Below are positions 17,698 through 26,345 of a stretch of DNA of 64,000 bases, in pieces. The notes under the pieces are model-generated. The model made no database searches and had not been told where the DNA came from. It worked only from the letters and a program-made list of their open reading frames with translations. Position 1 is the stretch's first letter, and each line of letters starts with the position of its first letter. This stretch comes from Candidatus Nitrospira nitrosa (GTDB lineage Bacteria > Nitrospirota > Nitrospiria > Nitrospirales > Nitrospiraceae): contig NZ_CZQA01000008.1 in the NCBI RefSeq assembly GCF_001458735.1, forward strand, positions 558,001 through 622,000. Direction: 5' to 3'. The translations under genes were made by a program, and so were the position numbers.

Positions 17698-20600
17698 TTA
17701 GGACTGGCCAGATTTCGGTGAGACCTTGCGATCGTTCCTGGATTCCTGTGGAACTGATTCTTCCTCATCTTCATTCGATTCCCCAGGTTTCGTCTCGGAC
17801 GGAGGCCCTTGAGAAAGCCCACGTATCCGTCTGCTCATGACAGTCATCTTGTCTTTCATACCAGTACGTCCGTGCAGCATCATCATACCTGCTAACCCAG
17901 CCGCCATTGGCCTGTCCAGTCCGCTGGATTCGTCTGAGGTCCTCTTCATCTCTCCTGCATGCAGCACAGTCGGGTTGTGTGATTCCAGGCGGGCAACGTC
18001 CAGGTTCCCCGTTGCGTCGAAATTCATTGTGCCCCCTTCTCTCTTGTCGGAAGGAGTAGGTAGATGCTGCTTCCCTCCTAAAATAGCCGCCTGTTCAAGA
18101 ACCACTGTATGAGCGAGGGGTGGAAGATTTTTTGCCGGAGTCATGATGGCGTCCACTCTGAATGACGGTTCAGGTCTCACTCCAATCGACATCCCCAAGC
18201 CATCCAGCGGATGGACTTCCACCTCACGAATTGTGTTTGCACTCTCCACTGCCGAAGCCACAGGCTGTGCAGCTCCTAGGACCGCTATCACCGTATTTGA
18301 CTCCAGAGAACCATCCAAGTTCGGCGCCTCGTTCACATTGGTCAGGTTAATCGTAAACGTTTCGTCATACGTCAGGCCCCCCGCATCCGTCACCCGCACC
18401 GTCACGCTGTGGCTCGTCGCACTCTCGTAGTCCAACAAGGTGCCATCGGCCACGGTGATTTCGCCCGTGACACTATTGATCGCAAACCGCCCTCCGGCTG
18501 TATCCGTGAGGCTATAGCTCTTCGTATCACCGGTATCGGGATCGGTTCCCGTGACAAGGCCCACCACCGCCCCGTTCGCCGCGTTCTCCGCGACCATGTT
18601 CGCTGACAGCCCCAGGTCCGTCGGTGCCTCGTTCACATTGGTCAGGTTAATCGTAAACGTTTCGTCATACGTCAGGCCCCCTGCATCCGTCACCCGCACC
18701 GTCACGCTGTGGCTCGTCGCACTCTCGTAGTCCAACAAGGTGCCATCGGCCACGGTGATTTCGCCCGTGACACTATTGATCGCAAACCGCCCTCCGGCTG
18801 TATCCGTGAGGCTATAGCTCTTCGTATCACCGGTATCGGGATCGGTTCCCGTGACAAAGCCCACCACCGCCCCGTTCGCCGCGTTCTCCGCGACCATGTT
18901 CGCTGACAGCGCCAGGTCCGTCGGCGCCTCGTTCACATTGGTCAGGTTAATCGTAAACGTCTCGTCATACGTCAGGCCCCCCGCATCCGTCACCCGCACC
19001 GTCACACTGTGGCTTGTCGCACTCTCGTAGTCCAACAAGGTGCCATCGGCCACGGTGATTTCGCCCGTGACACTATTGATCGCAAACCGCCCTCCGGCTG
19101 TATCCGTGAGGCTATAGCTCTTCGTATCACCGGTATCGGGATCGGTTCCCGTGACAAGGCCCACCACCGCCCCGTTCGCCGCGTTCTCCGCGACTATGTT
19201 CGCTGACAGCGCCAGGTCCGTCGGCGCCTCGTTCACATTGGTCAGGTTAATCGTAAACGTCTCGTCATACGTCAGGCCCCCCGCATCCGTCACCCGCACC
19301 GTCACACTGTGGCTTGTCGCACTCTCGTAGTCCAACAAGGTGCCATCGGCCACGGTGATTTCGCCCGTGACACTATTGATCGCAAACCGCCCTCCGGCTG
19401 TATCCGTGAGGCTATAGCTCTTCGTATCACCGGTATCGGGATCGGTTCCCGTGACAAGGCCCACCACCGTCCCGTTCGTCGCGTTCTCCGCGACTATGTT
19501 CGCTGACAGCGCCAGGTCCGTCGGTGCATCATTGACGGCACTGACGGTCACAGTCGTATTGTAGTTCGGACTGGTGCCGCCGTCCCCATCGGTCAGCACA
19601 AACCGCACCGTACGCGCCCCCGTCGTCGGTGCATCGGTGTCCGTGTTCTGATAGGTGATGTTGCGCACCAGCGCCGTCACCGCCGTCGGCGTGGCACTGG
19701 CATTGAACGTGATGACTAAGTTGCTGCCGCTGCTGCCCCCCGTAAACGTCCCGATCGTCGTCCCACCATACGTCACCGTGCCGCCGCTCACGCCGATCTG
19801 GCCCGCCCCGGTGCCTTGATGCCGAATGCTCAGCACATCTTCGGCCGCGTCGCCCCCGGCCGGAATGGAGACGGTTAAGGTCCCGGCATCCAAGTTTGTC
19901 GAGTCCACATCGGCCACCACCGCGTTCCCACTTTCGATCACCACCGCCCCGGCCCCCTCGCTGTAGGCCCGGCTATCCCCACTCAAGCTCGTGATCGTGG
20001 GAGGCGTTTCGCCTGCCAACAGCCCGACCCAATCAACCTGGGTGTCGTAGCTGACAACCGTCTGCGCTTCGATGGTCCCGATGTGTAGTTCGAGGTCCCA
20101 ATTGCCCCCCCATCCGGCATAGCCAGTGTCGTCGATACTCGCTGCCACATCAGCTCCGGTCAGTTGGCCAAGCAACGTGGCCGCATCCTGGCCGACTTGG
20201 CCTTCCGCAAAATCACAGCCATAGACCAGGATGTCAGCCTGCTCTGACAATGCCTGCTTGATGTTCGCAAGTTCATCCGCATACCGACCGGTCATGGATG
20301 CTTGCGTCAGCGTGCCGGTGCCGAGTGAGATCTGGCCTTCGACCCCGTGGCTGATGATGTGAATGGCATTGATCCCCGTTCGCCCTGCCAGTGACGCGGC
20401 GATCTGCTCCATCCCGTCCTGTCCACCGTCGAGCATGACGATCTGGATATTGGCCCCCATCCCCGCGATGAGCGATTGATAATCTGGCACGGTGGGATCC
20501 ACGAAGGCGATTTCGGTGGGCGTCTCTCCAGGTGAATAGTTAGTAATCGCCTGCAATAGTTCTTGGTTCTCAACAGACGGCTGGCTCTCCGATACCGAAG

Positions 20601-20811
20601 TGTGGTCGCTCGATATCGCTGCCTCAGCCTGCTCCTGTGCGACTTGTTCTTGGTTGACTTCCACTTCCGTGGCAGCCGCCGCCGCATCGAACATGAGGCG
20701 GGATTCAAGGGAGAGTAGCGATGCCTTGACTCGGGACGCTGCTGGCGCCTTTAGCGCCGACTTCGGCCTGTTCTTCTGCGGCGAAGAGATGGGTCTTTTT
20801 CGTCCAAACAT
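17698..20811 (-). CDS. DUF4347 cadherin-repeat surface protein (1037 aa)
   Basis: A shorter paralogue of the giant protein. The basic N-terminus is followed by the same SLESRLMFDAA motif (34-44), then a DUF4347 domain (about 100-265) with HIISHGVEGQISLG and ILVYGCDFAEGQVG. A module near 270-430 (SYSEGAGAVVIE-like, also present in the giant protein) comes next. Four almost identical 100-aa cadherin-like repeats follow (about 434-834), each with AEN..NG..VG and TDAGGLTYDETFTINLTNVNEAP. The last 200 residues are different from the giant protein: they lack its strong membrane segment and DPLPV motif, have only a short hydrophobic MAAGLAGMMML, and end in an acidic/basic low-complexity tail. Probable role: exported adhesin or matrix component. 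The two genes are in the same direction, so they may form one transcription unit with a 600-base gap. Confidence 0.9.
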   Translation of the reverse strand: MFGRKRPISSPQKNRPKSALKAPAASRVKASLLSLESRLMFDAAAAATEVEVNQEQVAQEQAEAAISSDHTSVSESQPSVENQELLQAITNYSPGETPTEIAFVDPTVPDYQSLIAGMGANIQIVMLDGGQDGMEQIAASLAGRTGINAIHIISHGVEGQISLGTGTLTQASMTGRYADELANIKQALSEQADILVYGCDFAEGQVGQDAATLLGQLTGADVAASIDDTGYAGWGGNWDLELHIGTIEAQTVVSYDTQVDWVGLLAGETPPTITSLSGDSRAYSEGAGAVVIESGNAVVADVDSTNLDAGTLTVSIPAGGDAAEDVLSIRHQGTGAGQIGVSGGTVTYGGTTIGTFTGGSSGSNLVITFNASATPTAVTALVRNITYQNTDTDAPTTGARTVRFVLTDGDGGTSPNYNTTVTVSAVNDAPTDLALSANIVAENATNGTVVGLVTGTDPDTGDTKSYSLTDTAGGRFAINSVTGEITVADGTLLDYESATSHSVTVRVTDAGGLTYDETFTINLTNVNEAPTDLALSANIVAENAANGAVVGLVTGTDPDTGDTKSYSLTDTAGGRFAINSVTGEITVADGTLLDYESATSHSVTVRVTDAGGLTYDETFTINLTNVNEAPTDLALSANMVAENAANGAVVGFVTGTDPDTGDTKSYSLTDTAGGRFAINSVTGEITVADGTLLDYESATSHSVTVRVTDAGGLTYDETFTINLTNVNEAPTDLGLSANMVAENAANGAVVGLVTGTDPDTGDTKSYSLTDTAGGRFAINSVTGEITVADGTLLDYESATSHSVTVRVTDAGGLTYDETFTINLTNVNEAPNLDGSLESNTVIAVLGAAQPVASAVESANTIREVEVHPLDGLGMSIGVRPEPSFRVDAIMTPAKNLPPLAHTVVLEQAAILGGKQHLPTPSDKREGGTMNFDATGNLDVARLESHNPTVLHAGEMKRTSDESSGLDRPMAAGLAGMMMLHGRTGMKDKMTVMSRRIRGLSQGPPSETKPGESNEDEEESVPQESRNDRKVSPKSGQS
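18321..19520 (-). repeat. Four tandem 300-bp repeats (cadherin-like modules)
   Basis: Units begin at 18321, 18621, 18921 and 19221 with an exact 300-base period and differ at only a handful of positions each. Every unit encodes one 100-aa module. Such near-identity at synonymous sites points to recent expansion or gene conversion. The array is a likely site of length variation and of assembly collapse. Confidence 0.95.
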
Positions 20812-21107
20812 GGCTCGGATCTCGTGGTTTCAACAAGACGTTGTCAGGTCTTCATCGGCTCATTCTCTTCAGCACTGGAGATCTCGGTGCAGGTTTTGGT
20901 CCACATCAGTCCTCAGGAACGGGCATGAACCCACTCCAACGGTTCTCAATAGGACACTAACCAGCCACAAACAGCACCTGAACGTGCACAATGTGTCCAA
21001 CAGCCTCACATGGCTCACGCCTTACACCAGATTCATCAAGATGTTTCCGCCAGCCACCGATACGACTGGTACAGTTCTCCGATCACTTCTCGAAGGAGTA
21101 CGACACC
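20812..21107. other. Divergent promoter region
   Basis: About 300 bases lie between the minus-strand DUF4347 gene and the plus-strand TIGR04255-like gene. Both promoters should be here; I cannot identify clear -35/-10 pairs or operator palindromes. Confidence 0.4.
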
Positions 21108-21833
21108 ATGAATCCTGTTTGGGAACAATCCACCCATTCACCGCTCCTCTCCGTGACCTGCCAGGTTCAGGTCCCGATGATTCTGAAAATTAACCAGGAG
21201 TTGCCGGCTTTCTTTCAGGAACAGCTCCGGAAAGACTATCCGCTGTTTCAGCCGACCAAAGATCGTCAAGGCTACCGTTTGGCCAGTCAAGACAACGATC
21301 ATGAGATCCTCTTGCTCCCGGATTCGTTGACAGTCCGAACCAGTCACTATACCGGATGGCCACCGTTCCAGGTTCAGGTATCAGAAGCCGTTCGTGCCTT
21401 ACAGGCCAGCTATGAACCGGCCTTCTGCGCCCGCGCCGGCCTGCGCTTCCAAAGCCTCTTGCGCCCGACTCTCTATGGTTTCACAAAGATTCAGTGGGCT
21501 GCGCTCATTAACGCCAGGGTACTCGGCCCCTTTTCGCTTCCAGGCCACAAAGGACAGCTCCAAGGCAGCCGCCATGAGGTGGTGGTGACGCTCCCTGCGA
21601 GCACAGACCGATTCCGTCTGACACATGGATTCGTCCAGTATCGAGATGCGAAGCAGGCCAATCAGCAGGGAACACCGGCTTACCTGCTAGACCAGGACTA
21701 CTTCACGACTCAACGCGTGGAGTGGGACACGCTGATGGCGACGCTGGACCGCTTCGAACAGGAGGCAGGACAGTTCTTCCAGCTCTGTGTGACCGACCAA
21801 TTTCACCAAGCTATGCTCGCCCAAGCGGCGTAG
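21108..21833 (+). CDS. TIGR04255-like protein
   Basis: A 241-aa protein. The open frame extends up to 20991, but ATG at 21108 has a good ribosome site (GAAGGAG, 10 bases upstream), while upstream residues look random. The pattern FFQEQLRKDYPLF, LRFQSLLRPTLYGF, INARVLGPF and FRLTHGF is like the TIGR04255 family, a sporadically distributed family of about 250 aa with no assigned function. There is no signal peptide or membrane segment. It sits between the giant adhesin genes and the M50/HlyD/TolC operon, facing the latter. A link with that system is possible but unproven. Confidence 0.65.
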   Translation: MNPVWEQSTHSPLLSVTCQVQVPMILKINQELPAFFQEQLRKDYPLFQPTKDRQGYRLASQDNDHEILLLPDSLTVRTSHYTGWPPFQVQVSEAVRALQASYEPAFCARAGLRFQSLLRPTLYGFTKIQWAALINARVLGPFSLPGHKGQLQGSRHEVVVTLPASTDRFRLTHGFVQYRDAKQANQQGTPAYLLDQDYFTTQRVEWDTLMATLDRFEQEAGQFFQLCVTDQFHQAMLAQAA

Positions 21834-22047
21834 GGCCTCGCAAATCGTATCTCGTGAAGCATGAGGCCTTGAATCTGACCCAGACGTTGTCCGTTCCACT
21901 CGAGCCGTGCGACCTGGCCTTCCAACAGGATGTTCAAAAGGGCATTCCGGCAAGGCCGCAGCAAGCGAACGGCCGAGGCGTACGCGGTTGGTACGGTGAG
22001 GTCTTAAGCGACGTGAGAACGCCGCCGGAGACCTTTTCAACATCCTG

Positions 22048-24189
22048 TCAGAAGCCGCTCTCTCTGACCAAGGTCGCTGCCACCTGATCCCATGCCCGTT
22101 TGGCCACGCTCGATGGTTGGCCCTCGATCTGGACATGGCCGGGCAGGATTAGGCCAGGACCCATTGCCGCCTCGTCTAAACTCAACCGTACCCGATAGAC
22201 AGAGCGTTCAGGTTTAAGTCGCCCCATATCATCTTTTCGCACAGGGATATCCCCGCCATATATCGAGGCGAGATAGGGCACCGTGAACTCTCGCTCGTCC
22301 ACCTCCGCAATCTGCGTGACATGGGCTCTAACTGATGGCCTGGTGAGATCGAGCGGGATAAACCACGCTGGTTGCCCGATTGCCACATAGGCCAGCTCGT
22401 CGACCGGCACAAAGCTTTCAATCTCTGTCCGGTGCTCGTCTACGAGATATGCGAGCGGCACTTTCTGGTCTATCCATCGTCCGGTAGTCAGTGAATCCGC
22501 GCGATCACGCACAATTCCAGAGATCGGAGCCTTCAAGGTTAAGTTGGCTCGTTTCGCCTCAAGCCCCGACAGTTCGGCGAGTCCTGCCCGCAGTGATTCC
22601 CCGATCACCTGACGCTGATCACGATCCTGCCCGTAGCCGGCCAATCGGCCAAGGCGGTAGTCCCACATAGCGACTTTGGTTTCGGCCAGCCGTACGTCTT
22701 TGTCCAACGACGGATTTTCCAACACGACAAGCGCATCCCCCGCTTTGACGACCTGCCCATCGCGCACCAGCACCTCCTGAAGACGGCCTGCGGTCGGCGC
22801 AAAGATGGTCGCGTAGGATGAGGCTTGCAAGACAGCAGGGATCGAGATACTCGTCTGTACGGGAATCACTGTCATCGCTAACAGGGCCACCAGACAGGCG
22901 GTACTGAACCAAGCTCGTGGCGAAGCGGCATACAGCTTACGACTATTCCACCAGGCGGTCAGCTCCCGATAGATCGGCATGGCGATGAACCAGACAATCT
23001 CGACCAAGAAGAGAAGAATGCCCAGGGCTTTGAAGAAATAGTGATAGACCATCACCGCGATGCCGGTGAACAAGATCAGGCGATAGAGCCAGATCGCCCA
23101 CGCATAGACCACCAGGGTGTGTTGCACCCGTGTCGACAGGGTTTCTGGAGCTGCGCCATGACGGCCGAATAACAGATTCCGCAATCGCCATTGTCCAAAG
23201 GCAAAGGCTCTATCTTGCAGATTCGGCAGACCCAATCCGTCCGCCAACACGTAGTAGCCGTCGAATCGCATCAGCGGATTCAGGTTGACGACCAAACTCA
23301 TCGCGAGACTGGTCGTGGCTACGATGAAGGCAATGCTCCGCAACGTCCCTTCCGGCAAGAACCCCCAGGCAAAGAGTGCCAGTGCCGCGAGTCCGAGTTC
23401 GGCGATGATTCCCCCGGCCGCGATAAGGAGTCGCTTCCGTTTGGATGTCAGGCGGTACGAATCGGTCACGTCCGAGTACATGACCGGCATCATCACCATA
23501 AACGCCACACCCATAGTCGGTACTCGACACCCAAACCTGGTCGCCGTATAGGCATGACCCAACTCGTGCACGATCTTCACAGCACCGAGCGACAGACTGT
23601 AGAGGATGGCTCCACGCCAATTAAAAAAGTAGAGGAACGTCGAGACGAACGTGTCCCATTGCCGTCCCACCAGGATCAACCCGAAAAACCCCAGGACACC
23701 AAAGGTCGACCCAGCGATCCTTGTGTAGAACGGCTCCACAAACGGCAGGGTGGACTTCAGAAAGTTATGCGGATGGACCAGCGGGATCTTGATGAACAGA
23801 TAGTGGTGGACCACCCACATCAACCAATTGTGTTCACCGGCTTGGGCCTGAGTCTGGTAATCCGTGTGCTTCCCGCTTGCGGACTGCTCCGTCAAATTAT
23901 TCGTATAGAGAAACTTCACCAAGTCTTCTACATCCGCGATGGTCGTGTGGCAGGTCGTGTCCTTCGTCATCGCGGCATGGAGCTTCTCGATGGTTCCTGC
24001 GCTCCAGCGTTGGATCATCTGATAGACAGGCCACTCGATCTGGAAATACCGATTGCGAATTGGATCGACGATGGTCCAGGTCGGCACCCCATCAGGCGTA
24101 GGGGTTCCACGATTAAATTGCAGATTCGGTCGAAGGGTCGGCAGCTTCCGTTCTTGTGGCTTGGTGCCCGGTGCTTCAGGGGAACCCAT
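22048..24189 (-). CDS. M50 metalloprotease fused to an HlyD-type adaptor, with PqqD-like N-terminus
   Basis: A 713-aa membrane protein. Residues about 36-100 (DPIRNRYFQIEWPVYQMI...) resemble the PqqD/RRE fold that binds leader peptides. Membrane helices follow, with the zinc motif HELGH at 208-212 and the second site NLNPLMRFDGYY (Asp309), as in site-2 proteases. After the last helix (about 425-450) comes a barrel-sandwich/HlyD region with IFAPTAGRLQEVLVRDGQVV and LTLKAPISGIV. The family includes peptide-zinc-metalloprotease proteins of exporter operons. It is the last gene of the four-gene operon and starts 3 bases after the GAF-HlyD gene. Inference: it is the inner-membrane component that processes or hands over the DUF4347 cargo. 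Confidence 0.85.
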   Translation of the reverse strand: MGSPEAPGTKPQERKLPTLRPNLQFNRGTPTPDGVPTWTIVDPIRNRYFQIEWPVYQMIQRWSAGTIEKLHAAMTKDTTCHTTIADVEDLVKFLYTNNLTEQSASGKHTDYQTQAQAGEHNWLMWVVHHYLFIKIPLVHPHNFLKSTLPFVEPFYTRIAGSTFGVLGFFGLILVGRQWDTFVSTFLYFFNWRGAILYSLSLGAVKIVHELGHAYTATRFGCRVPTMGVAFMVMMPVMYSDVTDSYRLTSKRKRLLIAAGGIIAELGLAALALFAWGFLPEGTLRSIAFIVATTSLAMSLVVNLNPLMRFDGYYVLADGLGLPNLQDRAFAFGQWRLRNLLFGRHGAAPETLSTRVQHTLVVYAWAIWLYRLILFTGIAVMVYHYFFKALGILLFLVEIVWFIAMPIYRELTAWWNSRKLYAASPRAWFSTACLVALLAMTVIPVQTSISIPAVLQASSYATIFAPTAGRLQEVLVRDGQVVKAGDALVVLENPSLDKDVRLAETKVAMWDYRLGRLAGYGQDRDQRQVIGESLRAGLAELSGLEAKRANLTLKAPISGIVRDRADSLTTGRWIDQKVPLAYLVDEHRTEIESFVPVDELAYVAIGQPAWFIPLDLTRPSVRAHVTQIAEVDEREFTVPYLASIYGGDIPVRKDDMGRLKPERSVYRVRLSLDEAAMGPGLILPGHVQIEGQPSSVAKRAWDQVAATLVRESGF

Positions 24190-24192
24190 CCT

Positions 24193-25560
24193 TTACCAGC
24201 CTATCCATTGCCGAAGCGCGGTGATTGGACGGCGCAGGAGCAGATAGGCCAGCGGCCCTTGCTCGCCATAGACCTTGGCCGTGCCCTGCCATCCAATGCG
24301 AATACGGGGATCCGGTGTGGCGAGCTTTGCGGTGACCCGGTACGCCAGGACGTCGCCGGGCAGAACCTCAGCGTGGTAACTGGCATGGACGACGGTCGCA
24401 GGAAACGATTCCAGTGCGAGCGCATTGAGGAAGATCAGCGCCTCGGCGCCTTCTTTGAGCACAATGGCATCGGCTACCGGCAGATCGATGCGCAGTTCGA
24501 TCTGTTTGGGATCGGCGATCTCCATGATCCGCTCCCCCACAGTGACCGGCCGGCCGATCCAATCGGACTTGTCTGAATACAGCAGCAACCCGGCTTGGGG
24601 AGCGATGACCTCGACCTGATTGAGCATTTCTTTCGCGTACTGCAGCTCGGTTTGTCGAAGATCAACCTCCGCTTCTTTCAACGGCACCTCGGCTTTCCGT
24701 TGTGGATCGCCGAACCCTGCTTGGATGGATTGACTGTGCTCCGCCCGTGCGACAGTTAATTGTTTTTCCGCGACGAGGAATTGGTTCCGTAGCGTCGTAT
24801 CTTCATACCGAAATAGTACCGTGCCGGCTTGCACGATTTGGTTCGGAGGCACAAGCACATCGGCGATCACCCCGTCGATGGGGGCACTCACGACGATGGG
24901 ATCTTTGGCCATCACTTTGACCGGCGCCACGGATGAAATTCGGATCGGAATGCACAGCGCGGCGACGATGGCGATGGGAATCAACCACCAGGTCGGCTTC
25001 TTGATCTTCTTCGACCAACTTCGCTCCTTCTTCGAGAGGGCCTTCCACGCATAGGCATAGCTCCCCGCCAACCGATGGACGATGGCGACATCGTTCTCTG
25101 CCCACGGGAAATCCCGCTCGAACCACCACACGCCTAGCAGGGTTTCGTCAGGATGTTGTAACGGACACCAAAAGACTTGCCCCTTGACGAATTCCCGCCA
25201 GCCACTGCGGAGTGATTCCGGCAGCAACTCTTCCGTCACGACCATCGGTTGCTCGCTCGCGGCCCCGGCTTGGCGCAGCGCTTGCACCGCCTCTTCAAGC
25301 CACACGATCACTGGGGCATCGCGATCCACAACGGCAACGCTTGCTGCGTTCAGCAGACGATACGCCTCGCCCGTCGCACCGGAATTGCTGAACAGAAAGG
25401 CCTGATCGTAGGGAATCAGTCGCCGCGTCTCGTTGACAGAGAGAAACTGTAGTTCTTGAATGGTTTTCGCCGCCCGGACCTGCCCCTCCAAATGCGTCAG
25501 GGCCGCCAGGTGAATCAGTGCCGGGAGCTGCTGCGCGGTCGGTTCGGCCGTCGTTGCCAT
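24193..25560 (-). CDS. GAF-like domain plus HlyD-type adaptor
   Basis: A 455-aa protein. Residues about 20-185 look like a GAF domain in the cytoplasm (LQFLSVNETRRLIPYDQAF, LLGVWWFER). A basic stretch (KKERSWSKKIKKP) precedes one membrane helix (about 200-220). The rest is an HlyD/MFP-type periplasmic adaptor: VSAPIDGVIADVLVPPNQIV, a short coiled coil (AEKQLTVARAEHSQ), VEVIAPQAGLLLYS and a C-terminal barrel. Fusing a GAF sensor to an export adaptor is unusual and suggests that export responds to a cytoplasmic ligand. The gene lies between the small adaptor (gap 2 bases) and the M50 gene (gap 3 bases), so they must be one operon. Confidence 0.82.
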   Translation of the reverse strand: MATTAEPTAQQLPALIHLAALTHLEGQVRAAKTIQELQFLSVNETRRLIPYDQAFLFSNSGATGEAYRLLNAASVAVVDRDAPVIVWLEEAVQALRQAGAASEQPMVVTEELLPESLRSGWREFVKGQVFWCPLQHPDETLLGVWWFERDFPWAENDVAIVHRLAGSYAYAWKALSKKERSWSKKIKKPTWWLIPIAIVAALCIPIRISSVAPVKVMAKDPIVVSAPIDGVIADVLVPPNQIVQAGTVLFRYEDTTLRNQFLVAEKQLTVARAEHSQSIQAGFGDPQRKAEVPLKEAEVDLRQTELQYAKEMLNQVEVIAPQAGLLLYSDKSDWIGRPVTVGERIMEIADPKQIELRIDLPVADAIVLKEGAEALIFLNALALESFPATVVHASYHAEVLPGDVLAYRVTAKLATPDPRIRIGWQGTAKVYGEQGPLAYLLLRRPITALRQWIGW

Positions 25561-25562
25561 CG

Positions 25563-26345
25563 CTAGGGCTGCCCCATAAATTGCGCGGACCCGCTCATCC
25601 CACTCAGGACGTCTTTGGGAAGGGTGTCGAACACTCCGGTCACTTTCACGGTCTGACTCGCGGCATCGACCGCCGCTCCGATTTCCTTGACCTTCGCTGC
25701 ATAGCCCAGGCCTGTCTCATCTACGATAAAAGTGAACCGTGCCTGCCTCTTAAGCCACGCCAACGCCGTGGACGGCAAGACCAGTTCAATCTCAAGACTC
25801 CTATCATCCAGGACACTCAGTAGTTTGTCGTTGGGGAACACGTTCTCGTGTTCATGCACCATCACATCGACGATACGCCCGGAAAATGGCGCGTCCAGAT
25901 GGCACCCACGCACATTGATCTCCGCGATCCGCCTTGTGGCATCGGCCTTTTTGGCATCGGCCTCCGAGACCTCCAGATCCAACGTACTGACTGCATTGAG
26001 TTTGGCAAGCTCCTTATTGTTTAGAAACGTTTTGCTCTTCCCTTCGTACTCCGCAGCAGCCGCCGCCAATTCGGCCTGATACTTGTCACACTCCAATTGC
26101 ACCAGTGTTGCCCCTTTGGCAAATCGCTGTCCTTCTTTGTACGGAACTTGATTGACCCGCCCCTGGATCTGGGCATAGAGCACGGCCCGTGAAACCGCCT
26201 TCACAATTCCCCGAGCCACTCCCACGTCCTGCTTTGTTCCCTGTGCCGATCGGTCTCCTTTCGACCACCCCGTCGATGGAACGCCCATCGTCATTGCGGT
26301 CAGGAGCACGGCTGCTACCACACTAGTGTGCTGCCGGTGTCGCAT
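25563..26345 (-). CDS. HlyD/RND-type periplasmic adaptor (short)
   Basis: The open frame starts at 26387, but ATG at 26345 has an AAGGAG site upstream and opens a proper signal peptide (RHRQ, hydrophobic core, then STGWS-K). The 260-aa product has the usual adaptor halves: IQGRVNQVPYKEGQRFAKGATLVQLECD, a helical hairpin, CHLDAPFSGRIVDVMVHEHENV, then a beta-barrel with SLEIELVLPSTAL. It is shorter than most RND adaptors (about 350 aa) and lacks a membrane-proximal domain. Its start lies 23 bases inside the 3' end of the TolC-like gene, indicating translational coupling. Confidence 0.85.
   Translation of the reverse strand: MRHRQHTSVVAAVLLTAMTMGVPSTGWSKGDRSAQGTKQDVGVARGIVKAVSRAVLYAQIQGRVNQVPYKEGQRFAKGATLVQLECDKYQAELAAAAAEYEGKSKTFLNNKELAKLNAVSTLDLEVSEADAKKADATRRIAEINVRGCHLDAPFSGRIVDVMVHEHENVFPNDKLLSVLDDRSLEIELVLPSTALAWLKRQARFTFIVDETGLGYAAKVKEIGAAVDAASQTVKVTGVFDTLPKDVLSGMSGSAQFMGQP

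Noticed and set aside
18321-19520. Regular repeats as a CRISPR array
   Set aside because: The 300-base period, absence of unique spacers and continuous open frame show protein repeats.
23191-24576. 461-codon plus-strand frame opposite the M50 gene
   Set aside because: Low-quality composition and full overlap with two well-supported genes.
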